From Lichenicola sp964247735 (GTDB lineage Bacteria; Pseudomonadota; Alphaproteobacteria; Acetobacterales; Acetobacteraceae), in the NCBI GenBank assembly GCA_964247735.1, contig CAXTVS010000019.1, forward strand, positions 1 to 57,310: a stretch of 57,310 nt of DNA, given 5' to 3'. The notes below the pieces were generated by a model, which saw only the letters and a program-made list of their open reading frames with translations, did not search any database and was not told where the DNA came from. Both the position numbers and the translations under genes were made by a program. Below are positions 34,004-40,886 of the stretch, one piece after another. How positions within the stretch are numbered: the first letter of the stretch is position 1; every line of letters starts with the position of its first letter.

Positions 34004-34924
34004 ATGCTCGTCATCTACAACCCGACCGCCGGACGGAGGCGGGTCAGCCGGCTCTGGCGGGTGCTGGACGTGCTGGTCGCACACGGCGTGCGGCTGGAGG
34101 TGGTCGAGACACGGCATGCCGGGCACGCCGGCAGCCTGGCGCGGGACGCGGCACGGCAGGGCACGGAGCTGGTGGTGGCCGCCGGCGGCGACGGCACCAT
34201 CGCCGAGGTCGCTTCTGGACTGGACGGGCTGGACGCGCCGCTCGGGATCATCCCGCTCGGCACCGCCAACGTGCTTGCGCACGAGCTGGGGCTGCCGACC
34301 GATGCGAACGGCCTCGCCTCGATCCTCGCCAACGGTCGCACCGTCCCGCTGTGGCCCGGGATCGCGCGCGGCCGCTCCGGCAGCCGCCTGTTCGTGCAGA
34401 TGCTGGGCATCGGCTTCGACGCCCACGTCGTGCACCGCATCTCCCGGCCGGCGAAACGCGCGCTGGGCAAGGGCGCCTACGTGCTGCAGACCCTGCGCGA
34501 GCTGCCGCGCTACGACTTCGCGCCGGTGCGCCTGCGCATCGACGGCGAGGCGGCGGTTGCCGGCAGCGTGATCATTGCCAAGGGCAGCCTGTATGGCGGC
34601 CCGTACCTGCTGGCGCCGGAGGCCCGAACGGACGCGCCCGGCTTCTCCGTGATGCTGTTCGAGCACGCCGGCATAGCGGCGGCCCTGCTGGCAGGCGCCG
34701 CGCTTCCGCTCAACCTGCTCGGCCGTGTGCCGGGTCTGGTACATCGCCGCGCCAGCGAGATCGCCCTGCTGGACGAGGCCGGGCGTCCTGCCCAGGCCGA
34801 CGGCGATCCGGCCGGCACCACGCCGCTGCACGTGTCGGATGCGCGGTTGCCGCTGCGGCTGATGGTGGCGCGCAACCACGCCGCCGACCGTCCGGCTTGC
34901 GACATCGTGCCGGGCATGCGCTAG
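34004..34924 (+). CDS. Diacylglycerol kinase catalytic-domain protein
   Basis: 306 residues starting MLVIYNPTAGRRR, the NPxxG motif of the DagK/sphingosine-kinase (DAGK_cat) family. The ATP-binding GGDGT motif is VAAGGDGTIAEVASGL, and PLGTANVLAHELGLP follows. The C-terminal beta domain has VQMLGIGFDAHVV. Soluble lipid kinases of this type phosphorylate diacylglycerol or related lipids. The frame is open upstream to 33974 with a cysteine-rich, non-family leader, so ATG 34004 was chosen. It is divergent from the LpxH-like gene across 186 bases. Confidence 0.88.
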   Translation: MLVIYNPTAGRRRVSRLWRVLDVLVAHGVRLEVVETRHAGHAGSLARDAARQGTELVVAAGGDGTIAEVASGLDGLDAPLGIIPLGTANVLAHELGLPTDANGLASILANGRTVPLWPGIARGRSGSRLFVQMLGIGFDAHVVHRISRPAKRALGKGAYVLQTLRELPRYDFAPVRLRIDGEAAVAGSVIIAKGSLYGGPYLLAPEARTDAPGFSVMLFEHAGIAAALLAGAALPLNLLGRVPGLVHRRASEIALLDEAGRPAQADGDPAGTTPLHVSDARLPLRLMVARNHAADRPACDIVPGMR

Positions 34925-34973
34925 AACGTCGACCGGCCGCATGGGGCCGGCATCGCCGGGAGCCCGATCCGCC

Positions 34974-35471
34974 ATGACGCTCTACTACCGCTGGACGGAC
35001 AAGAACTCGCCGGACATGGCGAACTACAAGAACGGCAAGTTCTCCTGGACCTTCAACGGCGTGCGGTCGCGCAAGGCGTTCTGGGTGTTCAAGCTCGACT
35101 CCGAGTACAAGCCGAACAAGAGCATCCAGAAGAGCCGCATCCTGCTGGTGTTCGACTTCGGCGACCGGGGCACCCGTGTCATCGAGGACACCGCCGACAA
35201 CCGGATCGACTCGGCGACGGAGAACGGCTTCAAGGGCGAGACCGAGCACCCGATGAAGGTCATCCAGAAGCAGAACGAGCGCGGCGCGTTCGGCATCGGC
35301 GCCAACCTGCTGGAGTTCCTGCAGCCGGCGAAGATCCGGCTGGCGGAAAAGAGGGAGATCGCGAAGGCGCTGGGGATCAGCGAGCTCGAGGTTGCAAACG
35401 TGCCGACCTGGCCAACAAGCATGGCGCCCCCTCCGGGGCAGAACCTGCCGGGCCAGCTCCTGCACCGCTAG
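34974..35471 (+). CDS. Lysine-rich protein of unknown origin and function
   Basis: 165 residues from MTLYYRWTDKNSPDM. Lysine, asparagine and aromatic residues are far commoner than in neighbouring proteins (MANYKNGKFSWTFNGV; EYKPNKSIQKSR). Lysine is nearly always AAG, so codon use still fits the host, but the region is clearly poorer in GC. A beta-rich first half (ILLVFDFGDRGTRVIED) is followed by a helical part (FLQPAKIRLAEKREIAKALG) and a proline-rich end. No signal peptide, membrane segment or known motif is visible. Recent acquisition is plausible. It may be cotranscribed with the next gene 51 bases on. Confidence 0.65.
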   Translation: MTLYYRWTDKNSPDMANYKNGKFSWTFNGVRSRKAFWVFKLDSEYKPNKSIQKSRILLVFDFGDRGTRVIEDTADNRIDSATENGFKGETEHPMKVIQKQNERGAFGIGANLLEFLQPAKIRLAEKREIAKALGISELEVANVPTWPTSMAPPPGQNLPGQLLHR

Positions 35472-35522
35472 CTTCGAAGGGACCGGAAACGCCACCCTGG
35501 CGGTTCCGGAAACGTGTCCAGC

Positions 35523-36179
35523 ATGTCCGAGCCGCCGATACAGACCGGTGTCGATCACGTCCACGCCCATCCGCGCCCGGTCGGGCACCGTCGCATTGAC
35601 CTGATCCTGGCGCTGTCGGCCGTGTTCATCTCCGCCGTCTCGCTCTACGTCGCCGTCGAGCACGGCCGGATCGAGCGGCAGCTGGTGCAGGAGAACGCAC
35701 ACCTGGTGGAGGCGAACTCCTGGCCGTTCCTGCAGATCGACGGCGAGTATTCGACCCGCAGCACGACACGGATCCTGCTGGTCAATGCCGGGATCGGCCC
35801 CGCCAAGCTCCAGACCTTCCAGGTGTTCTATCAGGGAAGGCTGGTCCCCGACCTGTACGCCCTGCTGCGCTCCTGCTGCGGGCTCGCCTCCACGCCGGAG
35901 GCCCGGCACGCGCAGGTCCCGGCCGGGCTGTCGATCGCGGATCCGGCAAACGAGGTGCTTCGGCCGGGCGAGAACAGGGCGGTGCTGGAGGTGCCGGCGT
36001 CGCCGGAGCAGCACGACATGTCCGAGCTGTTCCTGAAGGCCTCGGACTCGATCACCTTCGGCGCGTGCTATTGTTCCGTGTTCGACCAGTGCTGGATCTC
36101 GAACCTGGCCACCCTCCGGCCGCGGGAGGTCCGGGCCTGCCCGTCCGACGTCCAGAGCTTCAACCACGCCGTCCACTAG
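35523..36179 (+). CDS. Single-pass membrane protein with cysteine-containing outer domain, unknown function
   Basis: 218 residues. A polar, His/Pro-rich N-terminus is followed by one helix (LILALSAVFISAVSLYVAV), a short coil (EHGRIERQLVQENAHLVEA) and a soluble domain: SWPFLQIDGEYSTRSTTRIL, NAGIGPAKLQTFQVFYQG, RPGENRAVLEVPA. Six cysteines lie in pairs or near-pairs (RSCCG; FGACYCSVFDQCW) near the end. The domain is probably periplasmic and may be disulfide-bonded. ATG 35523 was preferred over GTG 35514. Family not recognised. Confidence 0.7.
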   Translation: MSEPPIQTGVDHVHAHPRPVGHRRIDLILALSAVFISAVSLYVAVEHGRIERQLVQENAHLVEANSWPFLQIDGEYSTRSTTRILLVNAGIGPAKLQTFQVFYQGRLVPDLYALLRSCCGLASTPEARHAQVPAGLSIADPANEVLRPGENRAVLEVPASPEQHDMSELFLKASDSITFGACYCSVFDQCWISNLATLRPREVRACPSDVQSFNHAVH

Positions 36180-36231
36180 CCCGCCCGACCGGGCTGCGTC
36201 GCTGGTGCCGGTCCCGCGGAACCTCGACACG

Positions 36232-36252
36232 AAGCCGTCCGCCTCACGGCTT
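36232..36252. terminator. Stem-loop between convergent genes
   Basis: A perfect 7-bp stem (AAGCCGT with ACGGCTT) encloses a 7-base loop, followed at once by a second hairpin (TTGCC with GGCAA, to 36268). It is in the 116-base gap between the ends of the membrane-protein gene (+) and the VOC gene (-). Only two T's follow. Confidence 0.45.
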
Positions 36253-36295
36253 GCCTGCTGCCCGGCAAGGTCCGTCCTGCCGCCCGGCGGCGGGC

Positions 36296-36649
36296 TCAGG
36301 CGTCGCTGGACGCGTCCGCCTGCATCGCCGCCACCTCGTTGTTGTTGGGGTCGAGAAAGTGGAACCGCCGTCCGCCCGGAAACGAGAAGATGGCGCGTAC
36401 GATGCGTCCGCCGGCCTCCTCCACCCGTGCCTGCGTGTCTTCCAGGTCGGCGACCAGGATCACCGGCAGCGGCGCCTGCGTGACCTCCTCGGGATCGGCC
36501 TGCAGCCCGACATCGACGTCACCGGTCAGGGTGCAGGCGTAGCTCGGGCCATAGCCGACCAGCTCCCAGCCGAACGAGGCGGCATAGAACGAGCGCGCGG
36601 CGTCGATGTCGCGCGACGGCAGCTCGACGAAGTTCGGACGCGGGACCAT
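36296..36649 (-). CDS. VOC (glyoxalase/bleomycin-resistance fold) protein
   Basis: 117 residues, a single VOC-family unit with two beta-alpha-beta-beta-beta modules: NFVELPSRDIDAARSFYAASFGWEL, then PVILVADLEDTQARVEEAGG and FHFLDPNNNEVAAM. The final Glu in NNNEVAAM is the usual metal ligand of these folds. Substrate unknown; such proteins range from glyoxalases to drug-binding proteins. An excellent AAGGAG precedes the ATG. It is divergent from the chemosensory operon over 71 bases that are AT-rich for this region (TTTTTGTTCTTAAAATG). Confidence 0.85.
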   Translation of the reverse strand: MVPRPNFVELPSRDIDAARSFYAASFGWELVGYGPSYACTLTGDVDVGLQADPEEVTQAPLPVILVADLEDTQARVEEAGGRIVRAIFSFPGGRRFHFLDPNNNEVAAMQADASSDA

Positions 36650-36720
36650 GGCGGCTCCTTTTTGTTCTTAAAATGTTCCCATCTCGTGATTGTGCCGTCA
36701 AGCGTCGGATTGACTGGACG

Positions 36721-37263
36721 ATGCCGTCCCTGTCTGCTCCCGCCATGGCCGACCGGGTCCTGGTGTTCATGCTCGCAGACCACCGCCTTGCCCTGCCGGC
36801 GGCGTGCGTGCGCGAGTGCCTGCCGCTGCCCCGGCTGTGGCGCCGCCCCGGCCTGCCCGCCGCCGTGGCCGGCTTCTTCTCGTTCGGCAGGAGCACCTTG
36901 CCTGTTCTGGACCTCGCACGGCTGCTTGGCCTGCGTTTCGATCCGACCCCGCAGGACGGGGAGGGGCTGTATCGCCACCTGCTCCGGCTCGACGACGTGA
37001 CGCTGCTGGTGGACCGTGCCACCGGCTTCGCGCAAGCGACCGACGCTCCGGCCGATGCCACGCCCGATCCCTGGCAGCATGGCTGCATCAGCCGCCGGGT
37101 GCTGGTGGAGGACGAGCCGGTAATGCTGCTGGACCCGGACCTGATCCTGCGCCGGGACGAGCGGGCCCGTCTCGATGCGCTCGCCGAGGCCGCGCGGTCG
37201 CGCGCCGGCGCCTGGCGCGCGCCGGAGCGGGAAGGGTCGACGGCGCACGATGCAGCCGGCTGA
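36721..37263 (+). CDS. CheW-like coupling protein (WspB position)
   Basis: 180 residues from ATG 36721 (ATG 36745 also possible). One CheW domain: VLVFMLADHRLALPAACVRE, then VAGFFSFGRSTLPVLDLARLLGL and LLVDRATGF, ending DEPVMLLDPDLIL. CheW proteins link receptors to the CheA kinase. It is the first gene of an eight-gene run ending at 47507. The order CheW, CheR-TPR, CheW, receptor, CheA-REC, CheB is that of a Wsp-type alternative chemosensory system, apart from the receptor not being first. Its end overlaps the cheR start by 14 bases. Confidence 0.88.
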   Translation: MPSLSAPAMADRVLVFMLADHRLALPAACVRECLPLPRLWRRPGLPAAVAGFFSFGRSTLPVLDLARLLGLRFDPTPQDGEGLYRHLLRLDDVTLLVDRATGFAQATDAPADATPDPWQHGCISRRVLVEDEPVMLLDPDLILRRDERARLDALAEAARSRAGAWRAPEREGSTAHDAAG

Positions 37264-38641
37264 TCCGTCCGGCACGTTCGCCGCGATCAAGGCGCTGGTG
37301 ATCCGGCACACGCTGCACCACTACTACGAGGACAAGGAGCCGCTGCTGCGCGAGCGTGTGCTGCGCCGCATGGCGCAGCGCCGCGTCGACGCCGCGGCCT
37401 ATCTCGCCCTGCTGCAAGGTGGTCCGGATTCCGATGCCGAATGGTCGGCGCTCGAGGACGAGATCACCGTCGGCGAGACCTTCTTCTTCCGGTTCGCCGA
37501 GCAGTTCGCGGCGCTGGACCGGACGGTCCTGCCGACCCTGATCCGCGAGCGCGCGGCCAGCCGCACCCTGCGGATCTGGAGTGCCGGCTGTTCCACCGGC
37601 GCGGAACCGTACTCCGTCGCCATCCTGCTGCACCGCCTGCTCGGCGAGCATCTCCCGGATTGGTCGATCTCCATCCTCGGCACCGACATCAGCGAGGCTG
37701 CGCTGGCGGCCGCGCGCGCGGCGGAATACGGCGAGTGGGCGTTGCGCTCGCTGCCCGAGGCGGAGCGGCGGCGCGACTTCGTCGCCGTGCCGGGGCCGCA
37801 CGCGACCCGGTGGCGGCTGCGTCCGGCGTTCCAGCGCATGGTGCGGTTCGAGCGGCAGAACCTGCTCGGGCTGATCGAGGCCGACCCGTCGACCCTGCCG
37901 CAGTACGACCTGCTGCTGTGCCGCAACGTGCTGATCTATTTTCATCCAGACCGGGTGCAATCGCTGCTGCGCCGCTTCGAGGCGTCGCTGGCGCCGGACG
38001 GCTGGCTGCTGCTGGGACATGCCGAGGCAGGCGCGTTCGAGCCGGCAGGGCTGCGTCCGGTGCCGCTGGACGGCACCGTCGCCTGGATGCGCAGCGGAGC
38101 GCCGGCTGCCCCGCAGCCGATCCCGCGCCCGACACGCCCGCTGTCTCCGACGCGACGCCATCGACAGCACGTGTCGCCGCCTGCGCCTGCACCGGAACCG
38201 GACCTCGGCAACCAGGCGCAGGCGGTCGAACGGGTAAGAAGCCTCGCGGACTCGGGAGCGCCGGACGCGGCCTGGCGCCTGTGCCGCAACGAGATCGGAC
38301 GCTACCCGCTCTGCGCGCCCCTGTTCTTCTACGCGGCACTGCTCGAACGGACGCTCGGACGGGAAACGGACGCGGAAGCGGACTTCCGGCGCGCGATCTA
38401 CCTTTGTAAGCAGTTCGCCATGGCGCACTACCATCTCGGCCTGCTGCTGACCGATCAGGGACAACTCGTTCCGGGCCGCCGGTCGATCGCGGAGGCCGGT
38501 CGCCTGGCTGCGGGCCTGCCGGACGATGCCGAACTCCTGTGCGGCGACGGCATGACCGCCGGCCGGCTGCGCCGCCTGGTTCGCCTCGACTGGCTGGGCG
38601 GCCTTCCGTCAGCGCCGATGGCCGGTCCGGACGCGCCGTGA
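37250..38641 (+). CDS. CheR methyltransferase with C-terminal TPR (WspC-like)
   Basis: 463 residues. The CheR N-terminal helical domain (HHYYEDKEPLLRERVLRRM) and DEITVGETFFFRFAEQF lead to the SAM-binding domain: LRIWSAGCSTGAEPYSVAI, ILGTDISEAALAAARAAEYGEW and YDLLLCRNVLIYFHPD, all canonical. A proline-rich linker (about 285-320) and a tetratricopeptide-like helical region (VRSLADSGAPDAAWRLCRNE; FFYAALLERTLGRETDAEADFRRAI) follow. The TPR extension is typical of WspC and FrzF-type CheR. It methylates glutamates of the operon's receptor. Confidence 0.93.
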   Translation: MQPADPSGTFAAIKALVIRHTLHHYYEDKEPLLRERVLRRMAQRRVDAAAYLALLQGGPDSDAEWSALEDEITVGETFFFRFAEQFAALDRTVLPTLIRERAASRTLRIWSAGCSTGAEPYSVAILLHRLLGEHLPDWSISILGTDISEAALAAARAAEYGEWALRSLPEAERRRDFVAVPGPHATRWRLRPAFQRMVRFERQNLLGLIEADPSTLPQYDLLLCRNVLIYFHPDRVQSLLRRFEASLAPDGWLLLGHAEAGAFEPAGLRPVPLDGTVAWMRSGAPAAPQPIPRPTRPLSPTRRHRQHVSPPAPAPEPDLGNQAQAVERVRSLADSGAPDAAWRLCRNEIGRYPLCAPLFFYAALLERTLGRETDAEADFRRAIYLCKQFAMAHYHLGLLLTDQGQLVPGRRSIAEAGRLAAGLPDDAELLCGDGMTAGRLRRLVRLDWLGGLPSAPMAGPDAP

Positions 38642-39189
38642 CGGTTCCGCCGGACCCCGGCAGCAGGTTCCGGGCCCAGGTCCTGGATGCGCGCACGGCG
38701 GCACTGGCCAGGCGCGGCCTGGCGGCGGATCCGGACAGGCAGCTTCCGCCGCGACTGGTCTGCGAGACCGGAGACCAACTCTACGCCCTGGAGCCGGGCT
38801 CGGTGGCGGAGGTGCAGCCGTATCGCTGCCATGTCGTGCCGCTGCTGGTGCCGGCGGCGGTGGGCACCGTGCTGGGGGCGTTCAGCCATGGCGGCCGGGT
38901 CTACAGCCTGCTGGAGCTGGCCCGGCTGCTCGGCGGAGGGCCGAGCGGAATGGTGTCATCAAGTGGTGTCATGCTGCTGCTGCGCGGCGAGGCTCCGGAC
39001 GCGGCGCTGCGTGTCGACCGCGTGCTCGGCCTGCTGCCCCTGCGGCCGGCCGGCGACGAGCGGCATGCCCTCCTGGCAGGCCGGGAGGGTGCCGACGACC
39101 GGCGCCTGGCCCTGCTGATCGACCCTGCGGTCCTGCGCGACGCGATCCTGGCGCTGGACCGGTCCTCCCCGGATCCGGCCGGAGCCTGA
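38638..39189 (+). CDS. Second CheW-like coupling protein (WspD position)
   Basis: 183 residues from a GTG overlapping the cheR stop. An N-terminal helical stretch (RFRAQVLDARTAALARRGLA) precedes a CheW domain: LVCETGDQLYALEPGSVAEV, GTVLGAFSHGGRVYSLLELARLLG and ALRVDRVLGLLPL. Having two different CheW proteins around CheR is the Wsp pattern (WspB and WspD). They probably occupy different positions in the receptor-kinase array. The receptor gene starts five bases after its stop. Confidence 0.85.
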   Translation: MTVPPDPGSRFRAQVLDARTAALARRGLAADPDRQLPPRLVCETGDQLYALEPGSVAEVQPYRCHVVPLLVPAAVGTVLGAFSHGGRVYSLLELARLLGGGPSGMVSSSGVMLLLRGEAPDAALRVDRVLGLLPLRPAGDERHALLAGREGADDRRLALLIDPAVLRDAILALDRSSPDPAGA

Positions 39190-39194
39190 CGCCC

Positions 39195-40871
39195 TTGTCC
39201 ATCTCCCTGCGCATCCTCCTGGGCTTCGGCCTGACCATCCTGCTGATGGTGGGCCTCGGCGGCTTCGCGCTGCAGCAGATCGGCGCGGTGCGGGAGACCA
39301 CGGACAACATCGTGACCCGCGACATCGCCGCCTACCGCCTGACCGACGCGGTGCACGACGCGCAGGACCAGATGTCCTCGCTGCGCCTGGTCGCCACCAA
39401 CAGCTTCCTCCGCCATCCGGACCGGGCAGGGCCGGCCGGCGCCGAGATCGACGCGCGGATCTCCGACTGGGAGCGCCAGGCGGCGCTGACCGAGACCCGG
39501 CTGGCGGAAGCGCGGCAGGCGATCACCGCCTTCGCCAACCTGGCCCACGATCCCGCCCGCCTGCAGGCCTGGAACGCGATCGCCGGCACGATGGAAGGCG
39601 CCGACGTGCAGCTGCGTCAGATGCGCGCCGACACCGAGGCCATGTTCGCCGCCATGCGCGCCGGCGACACCGAGACGGTGATGGCGGCCGATCCGCGGCT
39701 GTCGGGGGAGCGGGCGGACTTCGACCGGCTGATCCGGCAGGCGGTCGCCACCCTTGACGTCGGGGTGCAGGCGGGGCAGCGGCGCGCGGAGGAGGTGTAC
39801 CGGCAGGGCTGGGTGTCGATCCTGCTGGCGCTGCTGATCGCCGTCGTCGCGGCGCTGGTCCTGACCTGGCTGATCCGGCGCACCGTGTCCGGGCCGCTCG
39901 ACATGTTCTCCGCGGTGATCGACCGGGTCGGCGCCGGCGACCTGTCGGTGCGGGCGCCGGACGACGCCCGGCACGAGATCGGCCGGCTGGGAGCCACCCT
40001 CAACCGCATGGTCGAGAACCTGCGCGAGATCGCCGGCCAGAGCCGGGAGGCGACCGAGAACCTGAACGTGTCGGTGGCGGAGATACGCGCCCAGGCGCAG
40101 CAGCAGGCGGCGGGCGTCGAGCAGCAGCTGGCCGCGGTGCAGGAGACCGCCGCCACCGTGGACGAGATCGCCCATTCCGGCACCCAGATCTCCCGGCGGG
40201 CGCAGGAGGTGATCGCGTCGGCCCAGGCCACCACGCTGGCCAGCGCCAGCGGCCTGCACGCGGTGCAGGAGACCGGGCGCGCGATGGAGCAGATCCAGGT
40301 GCAGGGCGAGGCGGTGGCGGCCAACATCGTCTCCTTGAGCGAGAAGACGCAGGCGATCGGCGAGATCGTCACCAGCGTCAACGACATCTCCGAGCGCTCG
40401 CACCTGCTGGCGCTGAACGCGGCGATCGAGGCCGCCTCCGCCGGCGAGCACGGCCGCTCCTTCGCGGTGGTGGCGACCGAGATGAAGGTGCTGGCAGACC
40501 AGGCCAGGGATGCCACCGCGCAGGTGCGCTCGATCCTGGGCGACATCCAGCGCGGCATCAACACCTCGGTGATGCTGACCGAGGAGGCGGTGAAGCGGGG
40601 CGCCGCCGGCGCCAGGCGCACCGAGGCCGCGGAGGCGACCATCGAGGAGATGGCGGCCGGCATCCAGGACGCGGTGCAGACCTTCCAGCAGATCGTGGCC
40701 TCGACCAACCAGCAGCAGCTGGGGATCGAGCAGGTGATGGCGGCGCTGCAGAACATACGCCAGGCCAGCCAGCAGACCGCGTCCGGCACCAGGCAGCTCG
40801 ACGGCGCGGCGCTGGGGCTCGGCGAGCTGTCGCGCCGGCTGCTCGCGGTGGCGGAACGGTTCCGGATCTGA
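39195..40871 (+). CDS. Methyl-accepting chemotaxis protein (WspA-like)
   Basis: 558 residues from a TTG at 39195 with GGAGC ahead. Helix 1 (ILLGFGLTILLMVGLGGFAL), a periplasmic four-helix type sensor (about 30-205, with QDQMSSLRLVATNSFLR) and helix 2 (GWVSILLALLIAVVAALVLTWLI) precede a HAMP domain (RVGAGDLSVRAPDDARHEIG). The signalling domain has the conserved tip SHLLALNAAIEAASAGEHGR and FAVVATEMKVLADQARDAT. No CheR-docking pentapeptide is present at the C-terminus (VAERFRI). The ligand is unknown; Wsp-type receptors respond to surface contact or envelope stress in pseudomonads. Confidence 0.93.
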   Translation: MSISLRILLGFGLTILLMVGLGGFALQQIGAVRETTDNIVTRDIAAYRLTDAVHDAQDQMSSLRLVATNSFLRHPDRAGPAGAEIDARISDWERQAALTETRLAEARQAITAFANLAHDPARLQAWNAIAGTMEGADVQLRQMRADTEAMFAAMRAGDTETVMAADPRLSGERADFDRLIRQAVATLDVGVQAGQRRAEEVYRQGWVSILLALLIAVVAALVLTWLIRRTVSGPLDMFSAVIDRVGAGDLSVRAPDDARHEIGRLGATLNRMVENLREIAGQSREATENLNVSVAEIRAQAQQQAAGVEQQLAAVQETAATVDEIAHSGTQISRRAQEVIASAQATTLASASGLHAVQETGRAMEQIQVQGEAVAANIVSLSEKTQAIGEIVTSVNDISERSHLLALNAAIEAASAGEHGRSFAVVATEMKVLADQARDATAQVRSILGDIQRGINTSVMLTEEAVKRGAAGARRTEAAEATIEEMAAGIQDAVQTFQQIVASTNQQQLGIEQVMAALQNIRQASQQTASGTRQLDGAALGLGELSRRLLAVAERFRI

Positions 40872-40886
40872 CGGGGCGCCGGCGCG

